A stretch of 64,000 nucleotides of DNA. It comes from Druceiella hillmani (Eukaryota > Arthropoda > Insecta > Lepidoptera > Hepialidae). The translations under genes were made by a program, and so were the position numbers. The notes beneath the pieces were generated by a model that searched no databases, was not told the origin of the DNA, and saw only the letters and a program-made list of their open reading frames with translations. The stretch is taken from contig JAYKKI010000091.1 of the NCBI GenBank assembly GCA_039881145.1, positions 1,736,001 through 1,800,000 on the forward strand. The letters run 5' to 3'. Within the stretch, counting starts at the first letter, position 1; every line of letters starts with the position of its first letter. This document shows positions 36,901-48,900 of this stretch, in pieces.

Positions 36901-39900
36901 TTCTTTATCGAGCTTGTGCCAATTTGCTTCACTTATTTTCATTTTTCTTCACTATGTCTTTTCCTCTGATTATTTTTGTTGCTATACTTGGCAGTTTTTA
37001 CCTTCATATTCTATCAACATGTAATCGCAAGCTACGACGAGTTTAGTTTTCCTGAGATCAATATTCTGTGATATATACTCGTCACATTTTTCTCCTCACT
37101 TTTTTCTGCATTGACTTAAGTTGACTTTATTTTTTCTTTCTCTGCAATGCTTCTCTTAGTTTAACCTTTTGCTCTGCAACTCAACTCTGATATTCTAAAA
37201 ATTTGTCAGTGGTTATAAATTTTTTGAAATTCCTTTCAAGTTTGCCTGTTTATGTCTCCAGCCACAATAAAGCATTTTTAAAAGGCATTGAAAATTCTGA
37301 TTTTCTGGAGTCTGTAGTTGGTTAAAATTACTTGGGAGTACTGAACGGCTTTCTTTTTTCTTTCTCTGCAATGTTTTTTTAGTTTCACCTTTTCCTCTTC
37401 AACTCAATGCTGATATTCTTTAAATTTGTCAATGGTTATAAATTTTTTCAAATTCTTTTAAGTTTGTTCTTGTCTCCAGCCACAATACAGAATTTTTAAT
37501 GAATTAATTGTTGGATATTTCAAAAAATAAATAAAACAAGTATAATCTCCTATATATACAGATTGTTTTTATATGCAGTAGGATATATATTGTAAACATT
37601 TAGCACAGTAATTATTAAATTTGCTACAGACTGCTTAGAGAAACAAACGTGCACTTTAGTAATGGCCGACAAGTGATTTCGTTAATATATTTAATATATT
37701 AAATCTCATAACAAAATAGACAAATGGACTAATGTGGTTCTACATATATCCAATATTGCAAAGCATCAATCATTCATACTTTAAGTCTTCAATTTTGGAC
37801 CTAATATTGGACCTTTGGGCAATCTGTGTAGATTTACAGTTTGGCCTAAACTCTGACCCTTTCAGTTTTCGGGTTCAGTTGGACAATCTTTTCTTTTGCA
37901 CTTCAGTAGCAATTCATTTCTTTTTTTTTTTTATTTTCTTGCAATCAGTTTAACAAGCTCTTAACAGATTTATTGTAGGATATCTGGCAGGCGAGAACTG
38001 GCCCTCCAGCGAGGAAGCTGTCTTAATTATTTAGGAATTTGTTATTTAACAAGATCCCATATGTGGTGTCTTTTAAGACGTTGTTTATTTATGGGATTAT
38101 CTAGTGCTGTTGCGAGGGTATTAGTGTGAACTTTTATGTGGTTTCGATGGGATTGTAGCAATTAATGTCTTCCAATTGTTTTGCCTGATGAAAATCTTGG
38201 GTTTGATATTATTATATCGGGGGCTGTCTTAAATGTCGAGTAGTTGTTTGCAGCCGGCTATATCTCTCCTTTTATTTCCTGTGCTGAAAGTTCCAAGCTC
38301 AGATTCACCAGTTGACACTCAAAAATATTTATAGACCCTTCAGTAAACCACACGTTTGTTTCTATAAACTATCCGTAGTAAATGGAACAATAAGCGACCA
38401 AGTTGTTTCAATATATATTGTTAAAAATAATCTGTATTATTGAAGTTTATGCTTATTTCATATTTTTATGAGACATTCAGCAATTAACTCTATTTATATA
38501 CATTGATTTCACATATATTTAAGTACCAAGGAAAGATGGTAATATTCATTTTTGAAGTAATTATAATTGTAATATTACATATTCAGATATTACACACTTT
38601 CATTATTCAATAAATTGTGTGTTTGCAGCAGCTTATTATGTTTACAATATTTAGTTTATTTGATTTCTTTTAATGTAATGTAAATTTATGCAGTAATAAT
38701 TATAGAAATAATGTCAATGTTTTCACGATACCATAAAAACACGTCTAAGTCATAAAAATTTAAAAAAATGTTTTCTGTTTAGATACAAAGAAAGTTCCGT
38801 TGTAATCAGATTATATAACTTGGAAAATGACCTAATTTTTATGTATAATACCTATGTCTTGTTTGCAAGTTGCATATACAAAACTGAAAAACATTGAAAG
38901 CTGAGAATTACATGTTGTATTGTACACAAATAACAAGTGATTCATTATAAACAAATGGACTGTTTACGAAGGTTTTAACAGTTATTTTTACTCATGCTAT
39001 TTTATTGAATAATATTTGTTGGTAAGAATCATTGCGTATCTTATTTCATTGTCACCAAAGTGTTTCATGCAATTGATTCCTTATTAGGTCATTCCATTCA
39101 AACATGGGAGTACATGTTTGGTTCCTGTTTTGACAGGTTGCGCGAAATATTGACGATTATGTTTGATAATTCTTTAGTGAACTTTAAGGGGGGAGATACC
39201 TGTAAAGGCTTAAATTTTGCTTGATTTTCGTGATTTTTTTTAAATGAAAAAGTCATTATATTTTTTCGAAAATTAACATCTGGTTTATTCAAGATGGCTG
39301 ATGTACACTAAATTCTTCCAGAAAGATCGCAGCGAGACTTCTCAATCGGCGAGCATTGTAGCATTAGTTCTAGTGATCTGAAAACAAAAACCAAAATTCT
39401 GTGTGTTTATTAATGTCATCATTTCTAGAAGAACCTAAAAAAAATTTAAAAAAGAAAAAAATTCACAGAATAAAATACTTAAGAAAATTTGGCCCAAAAT
39501 TCATGTTATATTTTACATGAATTTTGGGCCAAATTTTCTTATTGTTTTTGCTTCGATAAAATTATTTTTTCAAAAAATTTTCGGAAATTTGTAGGTTCTT
39601 ATAGAAAATAATATCATTAAAAAGATATGTGCCAAATTTCAAGGAGATTGATCAATAACTTTTTGAGTTATCGTGTACGCCAGTTTGAAAAATGTGATTT
39701 CGAGAAAAACGTGTTTAAAGTTTGAATACATGAAAATTCAATGATTATAGTGACTTACCGATTAATCAGCAATTCCAGCGCCATATAATTGTCCTTCTGT
39801 AGCCTCATAGAACTCATTTTGTTCAATTAGTTGCTGTTGACAAGCTTCTTTAGTGGCTAATAAGGTGCGCGATTTCCTCGAGTCAATCTATCGAAAAAAT

Positions 39901-42900
39901 TCATCCATTTTTTCGGCGTGTGATTTACATTATGGGCCAATTATTATGTCTGAACAGTTCATAATTTGTAAAATCGATGAATATCCTTCATTGAATAGTC
40001 CAGCAGCAAAGTATGTTGTCTGTGTCAATGACTACTTCAATGATTTTGGAGCGAGACGCCAAACGGTAGAGTTGAAACTCTCATTTGCGTTTGTGACCAC
40101 CCAAACATCTTCCAAGCAATTTCTGATAACGCAGTGAACACCGTAAAAAACTCGATAAATTTATAACAATGCATATTATTGTAATGAATGTCCTCACTAG
40201 TAACATTAGATAATTTTCTCGCACTTGCACTCGATTGTTCGGATTCATCATTTTCAGTAAACGGATTTCAATGAAATAATATAATCGTCGTCAATGTCGG
40301 CTTACAATCTATAATATAAGAAATACTTAAAATTATGTTCTAAAAATTTGGTGACATATTCTTAAAGGATTATACTAATATTTTAGGAAAAAAACAAAAT
40401 GTTTTTTTTCAAAATTTTACAGGTATTTCCCCCCTTAAGGCGGGAATACACATGACTGTAGCTGGCACACTTGCATAACAGCTCCTTGCACGTGCCAGCT
40501 ACTGCCATATGTATACACTAACTGGCATGTCTGTATCTGGCAATCAAGTAGATAGCACAACATTTGATTTACTGGTATGCAATACGAGGGAGGGGACGCA
40601 GGGCGCTGCAAAACCGGCATGTGTGAACATATGCGACTACTACAGGCATGCCAGTAGCTAGCGAGTTGTCGATGTTGGTGCACATTTTTTGTTTGATTGC
40701 TTATTTGTGTTTGTTTTAAGTTTTTGTTTGGTGGCTTTTGTATTCATCATGTCACGATGGGGAGATAAGAAGACTATACAGTTTATTCATCTGTACAGAG
40801 AATACAAATGTCTTTGGAAGCTGAGTAGCTCTTTTTATAAAAATAAAATAGCCCATGACAGTGCCTACACCAAAATACAAGAGGAATTTAATGTGACTGT
40901 TAAGAGATTAAAAATAAAATGAAAAATCTAAGAAGTACTTACCATCAAGAATTGAATAAAGTGGAAAAATCAAAACGATCCGGAGCTGGATCGAGTGATG
41001 TTTATAAACCCAGTTTGACTTGGTTTAAAGAAATGGAATTTCTAAATGATACATTTGAGTATAGAAAGCCAATCCATACAGAAGTAAGTACCTATATCTA
41101 CCTACCCTTTCTTTAATTTCTCATTTGTTATTATTTAGAAAGAAAGAACAAAAGAGTAGATATACAGCATAGTTTTATTAAAAATGTTATAGAATAGGCA
41201 TTTACATTCATTAACCTGAAATATTGATTATACAATCTTGCCAAGGCAGTGCTTCTGTTATAATAAAAAGATCAGCATAGTTATTTCGAATGACATTATT
41301 GATTACTACGCGTTGCTGGTAAAGCCTGTAATGAACTTTGTAATTGATGACGCCAGGAGTCCTAAATCGTATTTCTGACTAGAATTTCTACATAATCTAA
41401 TCTAATCTATACATCTTTGAGTGATATAAGTATGAGTAGTTTTTCGCCACCAATTGTGTAAAGAACATGCTGCTAAATACTATGACATCAACTTTTTCCG
41501 GTTTTAGGGCTATATTCAAAAACTCTAAATCTTGATACAATTCACATTTTCAACGATTCGCTTACCTCTTGATAATAGTTAAAAACTTTTTCTCTTTGAT
41601 TTGTCATGGTAGGAAACGTTCTCATGAGATACTTTTTTAATGGAAAGCTACATCTCCACGTGTAACAGAATGTTCAGGAACATGCAAAGAATTATTCACT
41701 AGTGCTTGTCGCAAGCTTAATCTTTCAAATACTCCTCCATCTGAAGCTCTACCATTGCATTATATCAATATAAAAAAAATAGTAATCATCATCCATCAAT
41801 GTCAGTAGTTACTATACTGTTATTTCCTTTATAATTAAAATAATTTGAAGTCTCATCAGTAGCAATTATATTTAAGTGTTTACCATTGATAGCTGCAATA
41901 CAGCATGAAAAGTTCCACTTAGTTCGAAAGCCATATTCTATCTCCATCCATTCCTATCTCGTAGGAATTTGAAAAAATGTCTGTTATGTACCTGTCACAC
42001 TCGATAACAAGTATGTATATATTTTTTATAGGTACAACCATCCTCGCAAACAAGCACTGCAACAGTTGAGCAACCACAGTCCAACTCTCAAAAAATCATG
42101 CCACCACAGTCATTCTCTCAAACAAGCACTGCAACAATCGTGCAACCACAGACATGTCCTCAAGCAAGCACTGCAACAGTCCAGCAACCTTCTCAAGCAG
42201 CTATAAAAAAACTGTTCAGAATAAGAGAAAATGTGTAGAACAAAATGAAAGTTTAACTGCACTTCAACGCCTGGAAAATATTTGTACTGCAATTAATAAT
42301 TTAAATGAAGATGAGTTTTATTATTTCGGTCAGTGTTGCTGCCCAGTTAAGATCATTACCATTAAACAACACACTGGATATGCAATCCAAAATTCAAATT
42401 TTGTTATCCACAGAGAGGTCTCGATTGTCCACTCCATATTCTCACACGTCCACTCCGTATTCTAACATATCTATACATTCTCAAGATACAACAGCAGTGC
42501 AGTAGCTATTTCACCTTAAACAATATTGATCTAAATATCAAGATACGGCCAAAGGAACAAAAACCAAATTGAAAATGACAACACCAATGCATGTGCATCA
42601 TCTATTGCAATTAAACGAATCTACTTCGTTGGTCACATGACTGACCGTATGCAACTGAAGATGTAATTTTGTCGTGGCGTTATTTTATTATTTTTTAACT
42701 AAATTAAAAAAGAAATTGTTTTCAATTTGTACGCATGTATATTGATCCACTTATTCGTTGAGGACAGTACGATTTTGGGTGCAAGCTTTTCATGAGGGCA
42801 GAGTTTCTACACAAGAGAGTCGAAGAGGGCCCCACAACTTGGCACCTGAACACCAAGAATGTGTCGCCGCTGTGAAAAATGAGTTACATAAAAGAAGAGA

Positions 42901-45900
42901 CTTGACTGTGGCCAATATTTCTGAATTTCATATCCCAGAAACAAGTGTGCATCGAATATTGACAAAAAATTTGAATATACATAAGGTGCTAGGGAAGTGA
43001 ATACCCCATGTCCCCACGGAAGGGTTATCGAGGAGGGCTATAATGCTGTTTTTCCAAACCTACTTCTATTAAGACAACACCCACACTATCTGCACGGGAT
43101 GGAAATTTTAGTAACATTTGAGAATTGAGAAAAATAAATGCGCAAGTTTGTATGGAAATAACCTAATATATAAACAAACGGATGTGATTCAAGAGGTGTT
43201 AGAAGTTATTTTTACAAGTGCTATTTTATTGAAAAATATTTGCTCATAAGAATCATTGTGTTATATCATTATCACCCAAGCATTTCACACAGCTGTGCAA
43301 TTGTTATGTAAACAATAGTGTGCAATTGATTTTTTATATAAACAAAGGGAGGTGTTTACAGAGGCGTTAGAAGTTATTTTTACAAGTGCTATTTTATTGA
43401 ATATTTGTCCGTAAGGATCATTGTGTTTATCTTATATATTCGTAATTATGAATAATCGCTGTTATGTTTATTGACAAAGCTATGAATAACTGCTTCTGAA
43501 ATTGATTCAAATTTTACTGCTTGTTTTTGTTACTACCTTATTACCATTATTATCCACAAATAAAGCATTTCTTTAGAAAAAAAATTTGTTAAGTAATAAA
43601 ATAGTCTGTAAATAAATAAAAAAATATTATTTTATTTGAATATCCTTTAAAAATAATTATTTTCTTTTTCTCATAAAATGTACCGTGGACACAGTTTATA
43701 ATTATTTTTAGTACACTTGAACATATCAGATAAAGGCATAGTTTTTTATTCTTTATATATGTTTTGGAGGTCTTTTAGGTATAATTGGAAGTTTACAATT
43801 TGACTGACAAATACTATTTCATCCAATTTTTGGAGAGTACTGGTAACATATGACAAAATAAAAAATTTCGATGTTTTTTCTTGAATAATTTATCATTTTG
43901 TTTTTACAAAAATTAAACCACTTTTTTCAGAATTTTATACTAAATTCAACAAAGTAAGTTGTAAAATTAAAACATAATTAGTTTCACTGTAGCGATTTTT
44001 TTCACGTTTATGAATTTTTTTGAGTATTTGTATGTAACTTGGATTTATATAACTTATAACATGTCTTTTGGAAGTATATTTGAGATTATTTTAGTGTAAA
44101 ATTCATTTTTTATATGCCATAGTTTACTAAACGTTGTCAAATAATTCAAAACCTGATGAGAAATTGATCTTAATAATTTGATAATATTTTTTGACATCTC
44201 TATATATTTATAAAAAATTATTTCAACATTTAGGAAATTTCATAATTCTAAAGTTGCAAGTAATTTGCATTGAAATAATTATTACAATTAATCGATAATT
44301 AAATTTTGGTGGTGTAGCTGTCGCAAATTTCACTTGTGGGCCTTCTGCATAAATTTGCTAGTTAGTGGTCGGGCAGCAGAATGGTTAAATCTTACTATCA
44401 CAGATAAATTTGGTTCGCTAGAAAAGACCACTGGGCTGTGACCTGGAAGATAAAGAAAATTAAAAGGTTAAAGGTTTTACCTTTAATTTGGTATTCATTT
44501 TATCTTTTAAATTGATGGTTAAATATACCCCTTGGAACTTATCACTCTTTTCGGTTGATCCATACCACTCACCAAGTTATCATGCACCACATTTTTACTT
44601 CATTACACAAATTTACGATTACAATTAGACAAATATAGTTTTATTGTTTAATTACATGAATATTTAGGGCAGTCTCAGAGAGGGACAGTCACCCTCTTAT
44701 GCTAGTTGCACCAGGATAGGGGTTGAACGACTAAGTTTTTAAGTATCTGCTAACAGTCAACTGTTGGTACAAAACTGAGAATTTCTTTGAATTGTTGTAT
44801 GCCCTTGATAGATGGACTTGATCTCAATATAAAATTTTTAGTTTTTATAAGTGTGCAAAGATTTTCATACTTGATCAATTGTTGTTTATAATATGTGCAA
44901 AGATTTTCATACTTGATCAATTGTTGATTTACATTGACTATATATTATATTCTTTCATTTTAAGACAAATTTTATCTGACTGCAGCACCCTAAGGAGGGT
45001 ATTGTGTTTATCTGTCTATGTAGTTATGTTTGCATGTGGATGTTTAAGATGTTACTCTCTAGAGCCAGAACCAATAATCCTATTTGGACAAATGAGGTAC
45101 TGCTAGAATCGTCTTAACCTTCGGGATTTCCTTAGGTTTCTGTGAAATCACTATTCTATTTAGCAGATCAGAGAACACATTTTGTTCAACATTAATAAAT
45201 CAAAATTGGAAAAGGTCATCTACAACATAAGTATCAAATTAAAGCTATCGATGAGCAGATTTCTAAAACATAACGTGTTTTATAAATAAATATCATATTG
45301 ATAAAAATGTTTGAAAACTCACCAAGTACATTACTTATTTCACTTTTGGCTATTCGGTAATCTTCAAATAAAATTTTAAAAAATTCCATCCTAAGAAAAG
45401 TTTAAAAAATTCCATTCCAATTGTTCGGTGTGATTCCATAAGAATGCTGAAAAAATTGCAAAAAAAATTGTTTTTCCACAAACCACGGCTGTACACAAAT
45501 GAAAGGGCTTTTAAAGACCACTTAAAAATATATATGGTTTGTATGAAAATGTTGATTAAAAGCAAAAGTTTGAAAGTAATACTTCATCTGCATCCATCAC
45601 GAAGGTTTAAAAATAAATTCAAAAATACTTCGAAAAACGTGCAGAAAAAACAGTTTTTTCCTCTTAAGGGGCATGTCTTGTTATAAAATTATGTTGTAAA
45701 TAAATATGTATGTAGGAATTATTTTTTTTCTACAATCTGATTTAAAAGAAAAAATAACTTGTTGATCCATCCCGTTCTCGAAATATACTATATCAACTTT
45801 TATGAAGGGTTAAGTGTCTTGCAGTGTATGGACTCACCGTGCATCAAAATGATAAATACCCCTTATTCGAATCTCTTATTCATCTTGGAACATTAATAGA

Positions 45901-48900
45901 TACAGAGTATTTTTTTTTTAATGTTTTGTTTATAATAATTTAATGTTTAAACATAATTATCAGTGACATTATATTCAAAATAATTTACATATTGTTATTG
46001 AAAAATAAATTATATCTCAGAAATAAAGACTGAAACAAATAAATTCTTACCCGACCAATTAACTAACAGCCTTGGTACAATTTTAAGTTAACAGTTATAG
46101 TTAATACAAAAAAATATTTATATACATTTCAGAATCTGAAGATGATCTGCCTGATAATTGTGGTAATGGCCAGGTTGTAGTGTGTGACACTGTCAGAGAG
46201 AAGCTCAAACCTAAATTGCTGAGTTTCACAGAAAACAGGCGTCCTCCATATTGGGGAACCTGGAGGAAGAAAAGCGATATAGTCAAGGGAAGGCGACCTT
46301 TTAGAACTGATGAGGTAAGTCACAACTGAGTTATATATGACGTATCTACTTTTCCAAAATTGGAATAGAATACATTTTTCTAAAATTATTGAATTCTATA
46401 AAAATCTTTTAAATTTTTTACCTTTGGAATTTCCTAACAAAAAATTATGGTATTTCATATTATTATTCATTGATTTCCTTTTTCTTCTATAAATTGGCTG
46501 ATAAAATATTCCATAAATTCCACATTGTTTTTAAAACTAATTTTATAAATATAACTTTAAAATATCTAATAATATAAATTACGATATAATTTGTAAGAAT
46601 ATTTCTTTGCAACCAATATTAATTTTACCATTATTCTATTTCAAAACAATATTTCATACAGGCAAAATAGACATCCCAATTTTAATATATCTTGATTAAA
46701 AACAGATTAGCCTGAGTTTTGTATGGAGATACTTCACGAAATTTACATACATTGTTAATTTTTTATTTCGTAATGTATATAACCTCGTGCAATTAAGCCA
46801 ATTCAACCTGTCCACATCCCGAGCTCAATAGCAAATTTACGCAGAAGGTCCGTAATAAATGACATTCGCACAAGCGCACTGCCAAAATTTAATCATCAAT
46901 TAATTGCAGAAATAACATCAATGAAAACTACCTGTAACCATGTATTTTCGAAAAGGTGAAGAAATCCTTATCGATGATATCGTTTTTTTTATTCTTTAAG
47001 AGATATCAAAATTTGTTATTAAATTTGTAAAAGTTGTAAGCTAAATTTCTTGCCAGATTTTTTATTATTTGACGATAGACAGATAAAAAACCAATTTTTC
47101 ATTTAAAATAATCTCAAATAAATTTTCAAAAAAAAAATGTTACGTGTTATATGAATCCAAATAATGTACAAATACTCGAAAAAATTCATAAACATGCGAA
47201 GTGTCCAATCGATATATCATTCGCCGCAAATTGGAAAAAAATCATCAGAATTAAATTAATTATGTTTTAATTTTATATATACTTTGTTGATTTTGGTATA
47301 AAATTCTGGAAAAAGTGGTGTAATTTTCGTAAAAATAAAATTATATAATTCAAGAAAAAGCATGAAAAAATTTTCTTTCGTCATATATTATCATAGTACT
47401 ACGTATAATTGGGTGAAATAGTATTTATTACTCATATTGTATACTTTCATATATACATACATAATCTCTGACATATATAAAGAAAAAAATATTACATTCA
47501 TCAGGAAAATGAAAACATTCCAAAAATAATTATAAACTTTGTTCTTTCCGCGGTGCATTTTATGTGAGTGTGAAATATCTTTTTCGGTTATAATTCTTTG
47601 GTTGGAAACATTTTTTTTTATTTTATCATAAAATACATAATATATTGAATCTAGAAAAAATTATTTCCCACTGTGAATATGCCATATTATAATTATAATT
47701 ATTTCGGAAAAAAATACTACCACAGTAATTACAATATAAAAAGGATTCAGGAAAAGAAAATTTTTAACCCATGATGTCGGAATATGAAAATAATTCGAAC
47801 GAAAATGATCGTTTTTCAAGTTGTGAAGAAAGTGATAGTGGGAGTTGAAATTGTGATGCGCTCACAATTTGGCGTATTGCAAATTTTAAGTGATAGTGAT
47901 AATATACGATAACATTTATTTTGCTGATACAGAGGATGTACCGGACTGCGAAAATACAATGTGAACTTGATTTCAGTTTTTGTTATAATTTTGTTCACAA
48001 TATATATTTCCATAATCTTTGTATTTTATTATCCTTGTACAAGTTTTTATTAAGAAAACACCGAAAAAATTATTAAAATTGGATAATTTTTGGAAGAGAT
48101 ACAGTTTTTTTTAGACAAGACATCAAAAACAAAAGATTTCTTTGGCATTTTTAAGTATATATGAGTAAAAAACTATGGCACTAAAACGGTTAAGAGCTGC
48201 TGCAAATGAACGACAAGATGGATTGAGTAAATTTTTACAAGTTAAATTTGTATATGCTCATGCAATATGCAGACAAAAATATACAAATAAAAAATATATT
48301 GCGATTTACAAAAATCAAGAAAAAGAAGTTTTTTCACGGTCCCCACCAAAATAAAACTGCGAACGAGTACTTCAATCAATATCAGCTGGGAAAATAATGG
48401 TTTTATTTGTGCTAAGGAAGCAAAAGAGAAAAAAAAATAAAAACCAGCGCAAACAAATTGCATATGTTAATAGTAATAATATTAAAGGACACTTTACTTA
48501 GTTTTGTAATTTTGCAAAAAAGTTATTTCTGCAGAGAAATTCAATCCTCAAATTTTGATATTGCTATGGAAAAAATATATAAATACATTGAAGAGAATGA
48601 TGATTGTCAGTTTTCCTTGCAAGAGCTGAAGGATATATTGCCCACAGAATGTTTACCAGACGATAAAACAATAAAATCACAATTAACATCTCAATATAGA
48701 GATAATATTATTTTTTCAAGTGAATTTGGATCAAATACAATATGTTTCAAAAAAAGAATTGTGACATTTTATCCGAAAATTAGTACCACAAAAAAAATTA
48801 AGAATATTGAAGACGAAGAATTTAGAATTTTACAAGCAGCTGGAGAAATTATTAGAAAAAATATAAGAAGTCAAGTTTATTACCCAGATTATTTTTCAGC

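Larger units (their letters stand above)
39188..40434. mobile_element. TTAA-flanked Kolobok-like DNA transposon, internally deleted
   Basis: TTAA occurs at 39184-39187 and 40435-40438. Between them the ends read inward GGGGGGAGATACCTGTAAA and GGGGGGAAATACCTGTAAA, 18 of 19 positions identical. TTAA duplication with G-rich ends and a transposase of the type at 39762-40017 suits the Kolobok superfamily better than piggyBac, whose ends start CC. At 1247 bp it is far too short for a full transposase and is a deletion derivative. A 27-bp perfect hairpin sits inside it. Confidence 0.8.
40439..42505. mobile_element. PIF/Harbinger element, copy 2
   Basis: Starts directly after the Kolobok TTAA with AGGCGGGAATACACATGAC, which resembles a PIF/Harbinger terminus. 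40440-40690 is dense in CTGGCA/TGCCAG motifs in both orientations, as in subterminal transposase-binding regions. It contains a MADF-BESS gene on + (exons 40689-41083 and 42032-42505) and a transposase DDE exon on - (41400-41991) lying in the intron between them. The right end and the N-terminal transposase exon were not found, so the right boundary is only the end of the recognisable coding sequence. Confidence 0.7.

Noticed and set aside
39853..40137. 94-codon plus-strand frame in the Kolobok-like element
   Set aside because: The minus strand of the same bases encodes the recognisable transposase C-terminus ending YGAGIAD.
39188..40434. Calling the 1247-bp TTAA-flanked element piggyBac-like
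   Set aside because: Ends start GGGGGG rather than CC, and the coding remnant is of the Mutator-like/Kolobok type.
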